From positions 186,001 through 250,000 of the forward strand of contig CAVUBM010000074.1 of assembly GCA_963739645.1 (NCBI GenBank): a stretch of 64,000 nt of DNA. The letters are read 5' to 3'. Positions 15,718-23,048 of this stretch are shown piece by piece. Made by a program: the position numbers and the translations under genes. How positions within the stretch are numbered: the first letter of the stretch is position 1; each line of letters starts with the position of its first letter. The DNA is from JASHPR01 sp963739645. GTDB lineage: Bacteria > Actinomycetota > Actinomycetes > Streptosporangiales > Streptosporangiaceae. Below the pieces are notes generated by a model. It was not told the DNA's origin and ran no database searches. It saw only the letters and a list, made by a program, of their open reading frames with translations.

Positions 15718-16654
15718 CCGCGGCGGCGACGTGCTGGCCTCGGCGGCCGAGGTGACTCCCGGCGGAGGGTTCAACGTGATGGCGGCCGCCCTGGCGCGGG
15801 GGCTGCCGGTCGGCTACGCGGGCGCGTACGGCACCGGGCCCTTCGCCACGCTGGCCCTGGCCGCGCTGGCGGACGCCGGGGTTGAGGTGCTGCAGCGGCC
15901 GAAGCCGGGCCGGGACACCGGGTTCGTGGTGGCGGTGGTCGAGGCCGGGGGGGAGCGGACGTTCCTGACCAGCCGCGGGGCCGAGGCCACGCTGACCGCC
16001 GATGACCTGCGTACCGTGCGGGCTGGCCGCCGCGATGCCGTTTATCTGTCCGGGTACAGCCTGGCGTACCCCTGCAACCGGGACGCGATCCAGGACTGGC
16101 TGGACCGGCTCGATGACGCGAACCTGGTCTTCTTCGACCCGGGGCCGCTGGCGGGCTCGATCCCGGGCCAGGCGCTGGACCGGGTGCTGCGGCGGGCGGA
16201 CTGGCTCACCTGCAACGCCACCGAGGCCGCCCTGCTGACCGGGTGTGACGACCCGCTGGCCGCGGCGCAGGCCCTATCCTCGCGGGCCCTGTCCTCCCGG
16301 GAGCCTCACAGCTCCCGGGAGGACTCCCAGCGGGGCCCGCACCAGCCTCCCGAACCGCGGTGGCGACCGCGCGGGGGAGTGCTGGTGCGGACCGGCCCTG
16401 ACGGGTGCCTGCTCGCCGACCGCGGGGACGTGGTGCACGTGGTGCACGTGCCCGGCTTCGAGGTCGGCGCCGTCGACACCAACGGCGCGGGCGATACCCA
16501 TACCGGAACCTTCGCCGCGGCCCTGGCCCGGGGCGAGGACCCGCCGGAAGCGGCCAGGATCGCCAACGCAGCAGCGGCGCTGTCGGTCACCAGGCGCGGG
16601 CCCGCGACCGCGCCGTCCGAGGACGAGCTGACCCGATTCCTGACGGATCGCTAA
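15527..16654 (+). CDS. PfkB family carbohydrate/nucleoside kinase
   Basis: A ribokinase-fold kinase. The N-terminal LLHLGNVVIDVVLDVG, the substrate loop TPGGGFNVMAAALARG, and the C-terminal catalytic motif DTNGAGDTHTGTFAAA with its aspartate base are intact. The start at 15527 gives a 42-residue Arg/Pro-rich extension overlapping the previous gene by 191 bp. No start codon exists closer to the domain, so the natural start may have been displaced by the repeat at 15591-15620. Residues ~250-288 are an unusual Ser/Arg/Pro insertion encoded by nested palindromes. Probably phosphorylates the sugar or nucleoside released by the glycohydrolase. Confidence 0.85.
   Translation: MTSTWPRSPPACSRSGRAVRPGGPRRGGPRRSGRGQAPARPFGRLLHLGNVVIDVVLDVGRLPDRGGDVLASAAEVTPGGGFNVMAAALARGLPVGYAGAYGTGPFATLALAALADAGVEVLQRPKPGRDTGFVVAVVEAGGERTFLTSRGAEATLTADDLRTVRAGRRDAVYLSGYSLAYPCNRDAIQDWLDRLDDANLVFFDPGPLAGSIPGQALDRVLRRADWLTCNATEAALLTGCDDPLAAAQALSSRALSSREPHSSREDSQRGPHQPPEPRWRPRGGVLVRTGPDGCLLADRGDVVHVVHVPGFEVGAVDTNGAGDTHTGTFAAALARGEDPPEAARIANAAAALSVTRRGPATAPSEDELTRFLTDR
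15591..15620. repeat. 15-bp tandem repeat at the glycohydrolase/PfkB junction
   Basis: GCGGGCCCCGCAGG plus G or A occurs twice in direct succession (15591-15605, 15606-15620). Each unit contains GGGCCCC and forms part of a GC-rich, hairpin-prone stretch exactly where both overlapping reading frames lose similarity to their families. Confidence 0.7.
16292..16390. repeat. Nested palindromes inserted in frame inside the PfkB gene
   Basis: The first hairpin is TCCTCCCGGGAGC (16292-16304), loop CTCACA, then GCTCCCGGGAGGA (16311-16323), a perfect 13-bp stem. GGGCCC flanks it on both sides. A second stem pairs CCGCACCAGC (16337-16346) with GCTGGTGCGG (16381-16390). Together they encode a Ser/Arg/Pro-rich segment absent from the usual kinase fold. 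Confidence 0.75.
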
Positions 16655-16663
16655 GAACCGCCG

Positions 16664-16858
16664 CTAACCGGCGTCATCCGCGGTCCGGCCCAGGTAGCCA
16701 ATAATCTGATCCCTCAGATCGACCAGGTCCTCGCCGTGGACCATCACCGGCGGCGTGGCTCCGCGTATCCGGGCGTGCCATAGCCGGTCAATTCCCTGCC
16801 ATGCCTCCCACCCGGGAAACTCCGCGGCGATCTCGTCCGCGTAGTTGTTGTAATCCAT
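16664..16858 (-). CDS. Small acidic conserved protein paired with a GntR regulator
   Basis: 64 residues, Trp-rich: EFPGWEAWQGIDRLWHARI then TPPVMVHGEDLVDLRDQII. I recognise this pattern as a recurrent small actinobacterial protein of unknown function found near short GntR-type regulators. The ATG at 16858 follows CGGGG; an ATG at 16870 would add four residues. Divergent from the GntR gene at 16943 across a 84-bp region with repeats. Its 3' end lies nine bases from the PfkB stop. Confidence 0.68.
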   Translation of the reverse strand: MDYNNYADEIAAEFPGWEAWQGIDRLWHARIRGATPPVMVHGEDLVDLRDQIIGYLGRTADDAG

Positions 16859-16881
16859 GGCCCCGATCATACAGCCATGTC

Positions 16882-16912
16882 AAACCATGTTAAGCATTGC
16901 CTTGTCTGGTTT
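16882..16912. promoter_or_regulatory. Inverted repeat between the small protein and GntR genes
   Basis: AAACCA (16882-16887) and TGGTTT (16907-16912) are inverted around 19 bases. CCATGT also appears three times (16875, 16885, 16915). The spot is the shared promoter region of the divergent pair and could be the GntR operator. Confidence 0.4.
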
Positions 16913-16942
16913 CCCCATGTCGCAGTTGGTTAGGTTACCGGC

Positions 16943-17281
16943 GTGAAGATCGACGAGACGTCGCCGGAGCACCCGTATCTGCAGCTTGCGGGGCTGCTGC
17001 GGGCCCAGATAGCGTCCGGTGAGATCGCGAACCAGCTGCCGTCGATCACCAAGCTGACCGAGGAAACTCACCTCGCGGTGGGCACGGTCCGCCGGGCCAT
17101 CAACATCCTGGTCAAGGAGGGCCTGGTGGAGACCGTCCCGGGCCGGGGCACGTTCGTGATCGAGCAGCGGCCGTCGGGTTCCCCCGGCGGGCAGCAGACC
17201 CCCGCGCGGCCGCAGGCGGGCCGCTTAACCGGCCGTCCCCGCCCGCACGGCCACATCCGCCACCAGCCCAAGTCGCCCTAG
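16943..17281 (+). CDS. Short GntR-type winged-helix regulator without effector domain
   Basis: 112 residues from GTG 16943. Residues 5-80 are a GntR winged helix (PYLQLAGLLRAQIASGEI, the recognition helix in THLAVGTVRRAINILVKEG, the wing VPGRGTFVI). After the wing there is only a Pro/Arg/Gly-rich disordered tail, with no FadR, HutC or aminotransferase domain. Solo GntR proteins of this kind occur on actinobacterial integrative elements (KorSA-like) and as chromosomal regulators. It likely controls itself and the divergent small protein, perhaps also the upstream salvage operon. Confidence 0.83.
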   Translation: MKIDETSPEHPYLQLAGLLRAQIASGEIANQLPSITKLTEETHLAVGTVRRAINILVKEGLVETVPGRGTFVIEQRPSGSPGGQQTPARPQAGRLTGRPRPHGHIRHQPKSP

Positions 17282-17395
17282 CCCCAGCCTGCGCCCTCAT
17301 CACGCCCGTCCGCACGGCCACACCCGCCACCGGCCGGCGGCCCCCAAATCGCGCTCAATAGTGTGGATGGCACTTAGGTGCGGAAACAACAACAG

Positions 17396-17414
17396 TAGGG
17401 TGCCGTTCACCCTA
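17396..17414. promoter_or_regulatory. TAGGGTG-N5-CACCCTA palindrome upstream of the oxidase operon
   Basis: A perfect 7-bp inverted repeat with a 5-base spacer, 88 bases upstream of the start at 17502, in a 220-bp gap with no gene. Size and symmetry suit a dimeric repressor site. The regulator is unknown; the GntR protein encoded just upstream is one candidate. Confidence 0.5.
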
Positions 17415-17501
17415 TTGGGCCCCGCCGGCGGCGCGACTGCACCGGCGTGCGCCCGGGCTCGCGTCGCTGGCTGATGGGCCGAGGCGGGAAGGTGGCGTGG
17501 C

Positions 17502-18722
17502 ATGAGGTACCGGGAGATCCGCGAGCTGATCCGGATGCGTCCCTTTGAGCCGGATCACGACCGGCGGGTCCTCAGCCGGTGCTTCGACGTCGGCGACCTG
17601 CGGCGGGAAGCGCGGCGCCGGCTGCCAGGCCCGGTGTTCGGCTACCTCGACGGCGCCGCCGACGATGAGTTCACGCTGCGGGAGAACCAGGCCGCGTTCC
17701 GCCGCTGGCAGTTCCGGCCCCGGGTGCTGCGCGACGTGTCCGAGCCCGACCTCAGCGTGTCCGTGCTCGGCTCGGACCTGCCCGCGCCGCTGGGGCTCGC
17801 CGCCACCGGCTTCACCCGGATATTCCACCAGGCCGGGGAGCTCGCGGTGGCCGCGGCGGCCGCCTCCCGCGGGCTGCCGTACGGCCTGTCCACGGTCGGC
17901 ACGCACACGATCGAGGAACTGGCCGCGACCGGCCATCAGGACCTGTGGTTCCAGCTCTACGTGCTGCGCGACCGCCCGCTCGCCGAGGACCTGGTCAAGC
18001 GGGCCGCCGTGGCCGGGTTCCGGGTGCTGGAGATCACGGTGGACACCCCGGTGGGCGGCCGCAGGACCCGTGACCTGCGGAACGGGTACGCACAGCCGCC
18101 CGCCCTCACCACCCGCGCCCTGCTCGACATCGCGTCCCGGCCCGGCTACTGGATGTCGATGCTGCGCGGCCCCGCGCTCAGGTACGCCAGCTTCACCCCG
18201 GTGGGGAACACGATCGCGGGCGTCACGGCGATGTTCGACCCCACTCTCACCTGGGACGACGTCGACACCTTCCGTGCGCTCTGGCCGGGCGCGCTGCTGC
18301 TGAAGGGCCCGCTCGGCCCGGAGGATGCCGCCCGCGGCGTCGCGGCCGGGGTGGACGGCATCCACCTGTCCAACCACGGCGGCCGTCAGCTCGACCGCTG
18401 CGTCCCCCCGATCGACCTGGTCCGGCCGGTCCGGGAGGCGGTCGGCGACCGGGCCGCCGTGGTCGTGGACTCGGGCGTCCGCCACGGATCCGACATCGCG
18501 GTGGCGATCGCGCGCGGAGCCGACCTGTGCCTGGTCGGCCGCGCGTACCTGTACGGCCTGGCCGCCGCCGGGCAGGCCGGGACCGAGCACGCCATCGACC
18601 TGCTCACCGGGCAGCTGCGGCGCACCATGCAGCTGCTCGGCGTCACCTCCATCGCCGAGCTCCGGCGCCACGGCGACGAGCTGGTCGTGCCGAAGGATGG
18701 CGGGGCGGCCGGCATACCCTGA
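17502..18722 (+). CDS. FMN-dependent alpha-hydroxy-acid oxidizing protein
   Basis: A 406-residue (S)-2-hydroxy-acid oxidase/dehydrogenase TIM barrel related to lactate 2-monooxygenase and LldD. FMN contacts include LGLAATGFTRIFHQAGELA, and the catalytic His292/Arg295 are in LSNHGGRQLDR. VDSGVRHGSDIAVAIARGA and LVGRAYLYGLAAAG bind the phosphate. No membrane segment, so a soluble enzyme is expected. ATG at 17502. The alpha/beta hydrolase gene begins three bases after its stop, implying one transcript. The exact hydroxy acid is not evident. Confidence 0.9.
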   Translation: MRYREIRELIRMRPFEPDHDRRVLSRCFDVGDLRREARRRLPGPVFGYLDGAADDEFTLRENQAAFRRWQFRPRVLRDVSEPDLSVSVLGSDLPAPLGLAATGFTRIFHQAGELAVAAAAASRGLPYGLSTVGTHTIEELAATGHQDLWFQLYVLRDRPLAEDLVKRAAVAGFRVLEITVDTPVGGRRTRDLRNGYAQPPALTTRALLDIASRPGYWMSMLRGPALRYASFTPVGNTIAGVTAMFDPTLTWDDVDTFRALWPGALLLKGPLGPEDAARGVAAGVDGIHLSNHGGRQLDRCVPPIDLVRPVREAVGDRAAVVVDSGVRHGSDIAVAIARGADLCLVGRAYLYGLAAAGQAGTEHAIDLLTGQLRRTMQLLGVTSIAELRRHGDELVVPKDGGAAGIP

Positions 18723-18725
18723 GAC

Positions 18726-19505
18726 GTGCGCTCCCTCCCGCTGGTCCTGCTGCACGGGCAGCCTGGCTTGGGAGCGGACTGGGAGCAGGTGCAGGCGCGG
18801 CTCCCGGACGGGACGCACAGCCTCGCCCTGGACCGTCCCGGATACGGGTCAAGCCGGCAGCCCGGCGGGGGCTTCACCCGCAACGCGCGCGCGGTGCTGG
18901 CCGCGATGGACGCTCACGGCATCCCGCGGGCGGTGCTCGTGGGGCATTCCTACGGCGGCGGGGTGGCGCTGACCGTCGCGGGCCTGGCCCCGCACCGGGT
19001 GCGGGCGCTGGTCCTGCTCGCGAGCGTGGGGCCGGGCTGCCTGAACGGCTGGGACCGGCTGCTGGCGGCGCCCGTGGCGGGGCCGCTGTGCTCACTGGCC
19101 GCCTGGCGGCTGACGCCGTGGTTCGCCCGCGGGTGGCTGGCGGGCGCGGCCCGGGTCAGCGGGCGGCCTGCCGACCCAGACCAGCATGTCAACTGGCATG
19201 TCTGGGGTAACTCCGGCAGCGAGCACGTCCCGCTGTGGCGCACGTTCCTGGCTGAGCAGCGGGCCCTGGTGCGCGAGGCGGACCGCCTGGCGGACGGGCT
19301 GGGGTCGGTGCGGATGCCGGCGCTGCTGCTGGCGGACCCGCGGGACGCGATGGTGCCGGTGGTCACCGCCCACCGGCTGGTCCGGGCCCTGCCGGACGCC
19401 CGGCTGCGGCTCATCGACGGGCCAGGCCATCACTTGCCCCGGCGGGCCCCGGCCGCGGTCGCGGCCGCGATTACCGGGTTCCTGGCGTCGCTGGACGCCA
19501 GCTGA
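18726..19505 (+). CDS. Alpha/beta hydrolase
   Basis: 259 residues from GTG 18726. The core is canonical: oxyanion HGQPGLGADW, the nucleophile elbow VGHSYGGGVAL, a late Asp in LLADPRDAMVP, and the catalytic His in GPGHHLPRR. The cap region (residues ~125-190) is Trp/Arg-rich. Located three bases downstream of the hydroxy-acid oxidase, so it may hydrolyse an ester or lactone in the same pathway. Substrate unknown. Confidence 0.88.
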   Translation: MRSLPLVLLHGQPGLGADWEQVQARLPDGTHSLALDRPGYGSSRQPGGGFTRNARAVLAAMDAHGIPRAVLVGHSYGGGVALTVAGLAPHRVRALVLLASVGPGCLNGWDRLLAAPVAGPLCSLAAWRLTPWFARGWLAGAARVSGRPADPDQHVNWHVWGNSGSEHVPLWRTFLAEQRALVREADRLADGLGSVRMPALLLADPRDAMVPVVTAHRLVRALPDARLRLIDGPGHHLPRRAPAAVAAAITGFLASLDAS

Positions 19506-19508
19506 CGA

Positions 19509-19739
19509 TCAGAGCTTGGTCAGCTTGCTAAACGGCGTAGGGATCCGTTCTTTCTGGGTGCCGAAGTCGACCAGCACGGCGACCTCGTCCTCGATGCCGA
19601 CGACCACGCCGAGCCCGTACCTGTCATGCGTCACTTGATCATGCAGGGCGTACTGCTCGACGTGCCGGACCGGCACGGGCATGTTGTTGAACGGACTGCC
19701 GGGGAATGAGCGCCGAGTCGCGGCGCGGACTGGCTTCAC
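19509..19739 (-). CDS. Small conserved protein with a Tudor/CarD-like beta domain
   Basis: 76 residues from GTG 19739, ending almost at the convergent hydrolase stop. The core ALHDQVTHDRYGLGVVVGIE then VLVDFGTQKERIP resembles the small SH3/Tudor-like domain at the C-terminus of UvrD/PcrA helicases and in CarD-type RNA-polymerase binders. Free-standing versions ending PFSKLTKL are common in actinomycetes. Nucleic-acid or polymerase binding is inferred from fold resemblance only. Confidence 0.72.
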   Translation of the reverse strand: MKPVRAATRRSFPGSPFNNMPVPVRHVEQYALHDQVTHDRYGLGVVVGIEDEVAVLVDFGTQKERIPTPFSKLTKL

Positions 19740-19786
19740 GATCTACCAGTATGGTCCCCCTAGGGGGAATTTGAGGGCGGACTCGC

Positions 19787-20893
19787 TTAGGTTGGGCCCC
19801 CAATTTGAACATCGTGGCCGCCGGCGTCCGGGGCCACGAAGGCCAGCAGCCGCGTGCCCTCGGCGGTGACCGCATCGGCCTGCCCGCGGCGCAGCGGGGT
19901 GAACGCCTCCACCCTCAGCACCGCGTGATCGCCGCGGCGGGCGGCCGTCCAGGTCGCCGCCCAGAACCCGTCCACGAGCACGGTGCCGCGGCTGCCGCCG
20001 TGGCCCGGCGGCAGCGGCACGCTGCGGCGGCCGGGGATGACCCGGGCCCGGTCGGCGTGGGACAGCAGCACGTTGTCGTACTCGGGCAGGAACCGCGGCG
20101 GCGCTGGCGTGTCCGGCTCGGGCCGCGGGGCGTCGGGCAGGTCGAAGAGCTCGCCGCCGCCCTCGGCCCGGAAGGTGCGCAGCCGCGGCCGCAGCCGCTC
20201 GGCGACCTCGCCCAGCCGGGTCAGCCCGCACCAGGCCTGCACGTCCCTGACGGTCGCGGGCCCGAACGCGGCCAGGTACCTGAGCACCAGATCGTCGGGC
20301 GCGAGCCCGGGCGCGGCCTGGCCGCCGAGCCACGCCTCGGTCGTGGTGAACGCCGCTGGCCCGGTCCGCCCCCAGATCCCGCGCGGCGGAACCTGAACCG
20401 TGGGCACCAGGTGCGTGACCGCGTAGGCGAGTGACGCGGGGTCGCGGTCCGGCCAGCGCGTGGCGAGCACCCGGCCGAGCTCGGCCCGCGTGCGCGGCTG
20501 CTCCCCGAGCAGCCCGCGGCCGGCGGCGGTCAGCACGCCGAGGTCCACGCCGTGCAGGTTGCGGGCGAACGGGGAGCCGGCGAACCGCTGCCTGAGCACG
20601 ACCTGGAACAGGCCGCCCAGGGCCAGGCAGTCGGCCGCGGTGACCAGATGCACCGTGTTCCGCATCAGGTGCGTGCGCACCACGGCCCGCTCGGTCAGCA
20701 GATCCGCCAGCTGGGCCGGGCGGAAACCGGCCAGCCGGGTCCACAGGCCGACATACGGCGCGTTCGGCGCCTGGGCCTGCAGGCCCGCGAGGTGGCCGAT
20801 GGCCTGCAGCGGCGGCACGCTCGCCCGCTCGAGCAGCAGCTGACGGTGCAGCAGCGCACGGTTGAGCGCGCGCTCCCCGAGCACGCCGGGCAT
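19787..20893 (-). CDS. HTH_42 winged-helix protein, AlkZ/YcaQ-like DNA glycosylase family (paralogue 1)
   Basis: 368 residues with the tandem winged-helix architecture of the HTH_42 family. HLAGLQAQAPNAPY places Q39-A-Q41 at the position of the catalytic Q-x-Q motif known from AlkZ, which unhooks alkylated bases and crosslinks. Other blocks are MRNTVHLVTAADCLAL, TVRDVQAWCGLTRLGEV, PEYDNVLLSHADR and GTVLVDGFWAATW. The ATG at 20893 overlaps the stop of the upstream MmcQ gene (ATGA). Glycosylase activity is inferred from the motif; many members are unstudied. Confidence 0.82.
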   Translation of the reverse strand: MPGVLGERALNRALLHRQLLLERASVPPLQAIGHLAGLQAQAPNAPYVGLWTRLAGFRPAQLADLLTERAVVRTHLMRNTVHLVTAADCLALGGLFQVVLRQRFAGSPFARNLHGVDLGVLTAAGRGLLGEQPRTRAELGRVLATRWPDRDPASLAYAVTHLVPTVQVPPRGIWGRTGPAAFTTTEAWLGGQAAPGLAPDDLVLRYLAAFGPATVRDVQAWCGLTRLGEVAERLRPRLRTFRAEGGGELFDLPDAPRPEPDTPAPPRFLPEYDNVLLSHADRARVIPGRRSVPLPPGHGGSRGTVLVDGFWAATWTAARRGDHAVLRVEAFTPLRRGQADAVTAEGTRLLAFVAPDAGGHDVQIGGPT

Positions 20894-21234
20894 CAGCGGC
20901 CGCGGTCGTAGTCGGCCAGCAGGCGCTTGGGAGCCTTGCGCCGCCAGGACTCTTCGATAAGTTCCTGAACGCGATCCGACGGGGCCACGGCCAGATTCAC
21001 CCGGACTCCGCGTACCTGCTGCCCCCACCGCAATGGCTCGAACGCCGCCGGGTCCTCGGCGACCGACGCGGCGATCTCGGGTTCGTCCACGAACACGTGC
21101 AGGTGCTCCTCGTCCGGCGGCACCGTGACGAAGATCTTGCCGCGCACCCGGAACGAGGACATGTCGTGGTGGGGCTGCTCGGTCGCCTCGGGCAGCGACA
21201 GCGCGAACCGCCGGGCCTGGTCCAGATCGCTCAT
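20893..21234 (-). CDS. MmcQ/YjbR family protein
   Basis: 113 residues: DLDQARRFALSLPEATEQPH, MSSFRVRGKIFVTVPPDEEH, HVFVDEPEIAASVAEDP and a C-terminal VQELIEESWRRKAPKRL. This is the MmcQ/YjbR (CyaY-like) fold. Translationally coupled (ATGA) to the downstream AlkZ-like gene, a pairing that hints at a nucleic-acid-related role. It is the second MmcQ gene in the window, and the two are quite different in sequence. Confidence 0.82.
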   Translation of the reverse strand: MSDLDQARRFALSLPEATEQPHHDMSSFRVRGKIFVTVPPDEEHLHVFVDEPEIAASVAEDPAAFEPLRWGQQVRGVRVNLAVAPSDRVQELIEESWRRKAPKRLLADYDRGR

Positions 21235-21319
21235 CGACCCAGGCTAGCCACGTCGCCGGGACCGTCACCGGGCGAGCGTAAGGTGATGCCCGGCCGAACC
21301 GGAAGGAGCCCGCCAGCAG

Positions 21320-21892
21320 ATGAACGCGACCGCGCTCTTGGTGATGGACGTCCAGCAGGGAATCGTCGCCCGGTTTGCGGAGGACGACGCCGGTTACCTG
21401 CGGCGGCTGTCGGCGGCGATAGCCGCGGCCCGCACCGCGGGCATCCCCGTGGTGTACGTCACCATTCACTTCCGGCCCGGGTATCCCGAGGTCAGCTCCA
21501 GGAACGCGTCGTTCTCCGCGATCTCGGCCTCGGGCCGGTTCGTCGCGGGCAGCCCGGACACCGAGATCCATCCGGCCGTGGCTCCCCAGCCGGAGGATGT
21601 GGTGGTCGTCAAGCGCCGCGTGTCCGCGTTCACCGGCAGCGACCTCGACGTGGTGCTGCGCGGCCTCGGTGCCGACACCCTCGTGCTGACCGGCATCGCC
21701 ACCAGCGGCGTGGTGCTGTCCACGCTGCGGCAGGCCGCCGACCTCGACTACCGGCTTACGGTGCTCGCCGACGCCTGCCTTGACGCCGACCCGGAGGTGC
21801 ACCGGGTGCTGACCGAGAAGGTGTTCCCGCGGCAGGCCGCGGTGCAGACCGTGGCCCAGTGGACGGCCGAACTGGACGGCGCACCCGGGTAA
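21320..21892 (+). CDS. Isochorismatase-family protein lacking the catalytic cysteine
   Basis: 190 residues. Asp10 (LLVMDVQQGI) and the Lys of VVVKRRVSAF are present. The segment aligned with the nucleophile of cysteine hydrolases reads GIATSGVVLST, with Val where the family has Cys. True isochorismatases work without that Cys, so either isochorismatase-type vinyl-ether hydrolysis or an altered function is possible. GGAAGGAG precedes the ATG at 21320. The stop TAA overlaps the ATG of the second AlkZ-like gene (TAATG), so the two are coupled. Confidence 0.83.
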   Translation: MNATALLVMDVQQGIVARFAEDDAGYLRRLSAAIAAARTAGIPVVYVTIHFRPGYPEVSSRNASFSAISASGRFVAGSPDTEIHPAVAPQPEDVVVVKRRVSAFTGSDLDVVLRGLGADTLVLTGIATSGVVLSTLRQAADLDYRLTVLADACLDADPEVHRVLTEKVFPRQAAVQTVAQWTAELDGAPG

Positions 21893-23048
21893 TGCCGACG
21901 TCGCCCGAGGTGCTGAGCCGGCCGCGCGCTGAACCGCGCCCTGCTCGACCGGCAGCTGCTGCTGCGCCGGGCTCCGCTGCCCGAAGGCGCCGGGCGCGAC
22001 CGGGCGGGTGATCGGAACGGTCGAGCACCTGGCCGGGCTGCAGGCCCAGGCGCCGTTCCCGCCCTACTACGGCCTGTGGTCCCGGCTGGACGGGTTCCGC
22101 CCGGAGGATCTGGCCGGGCTGATCCTGGACCGCCGGGTGGTCCGCATCGCACTGATGCGCGGGACCATCCACCTGGTCTCGGCGCGCGACTGCCTGCTGC
22201 TGCGCCCGCTGGTCCAGCCCGTGCTTGACCGCGCCGTGACCGCGTTCGGCCAGCAGCTGGCCGGGGTGGATACCGAAATGCTGGCCGCTGCGGCCCGTGA
22301 CCTGCTGGAGCAGCGGCCGCTGACCTTCAGCGAGCTTGGCGCCCGGCTGGCGGAGCGGTGGCCCGGCTGCCCCGGCAACGCCCTCGCCCAGACCGTCCGG
22401 GCCCTGGTGCCGCTGGTCCAGGTGCCGCCGCGGGCCGTGTGGGGCCTATCCGGGCAGGCCGCGCACACCACCGCCGAGTCCTGGCTGGGGCAGCCGCTGG
22501 ACACCAGCCCGGAGCTGGAGCAGCTGGTCACCCGGTACCTGGCCGCGTTCGGCCCGGCCTCGGTCAGGGACATCCAGGCCTGGTCCGGGATGACCCGGCT
22601 GGGTGAGGTCGTGCGCAGGCTCCGGCCCGGCCTGCGCACGTTCCGCGACGAGCAGGGTGCCGAGCTGTTCGACCTGCCCGGCGCCCCGCGGCCCGCGCCG
22701 GATACCCCGGCCCCGGCGCGGCTCGTGGCGGAGTTCGACAACCTGATCCTGTCCCACGCCGACCGCACCCGCGTCATCAGCGAGCAGAACCGCAGGCGGC
22801 TGTACTCCAAGAACGGCATCTTCCCCGGGACCGTGCTGGTCGACGGCTTCGCCGTCGGCATCTGGCTGCTCGACCGGTCCAGGTCAGCGGCGGTGCTGAC
22901 GATCGAGCTGTTCGACACGATCGGCAACCGGGACCGCGACGCGGTCGCCGGCGAGGCCGAGCGCCTGCTCGGCTTCGCCGCGCCGGACGTGCCTGCGCAC
23001 GACATCCGGATGGTGCCGCCCGGTGACACCGGGCCTGGCTCGGTTTAG
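21892..23048 (+). CDS. HTH_42 winged-helix protein, AlkZ/YcaQ-like (paralogue 2), frameshifted at the N-terminus
   Basis: Clear paralogue of the gene at 19787-20893. HLAGLQAQAPFPPYYGLW holds the Q-x-Q motif, and later blocks match (MRGTIHLVSARDCLLL, SVRDIQAWSGMTRLGEV, EFDNLILSHADR, GTVLVDGFAVG). The intact frame starts only at GTG 22008. The missing first ~36 residues are readable upstream in two other frames: a start at ATG 21892, then LNRALLDRQLLLRRAPLPEG from about 21929, requiring one extra base near 21922 and one near 22005. Either a sequence error or an N-truncated protein starting at GTG 22008. Confidence 0.75.

Noticed and set aside
16664..17281. Integrated mobile element (AICE) around the solo GntR gene
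   Set aside because: No integrase, excisionase, replication or transfer gene and no tRNA attachment site are nearby.
22884..23044. C-terminal extension of the amidohydrolase
   Set aside because: Produced by a one-base shift near 23093 and read antisense to the neighbouring gene; the restored frame stops at 23045.
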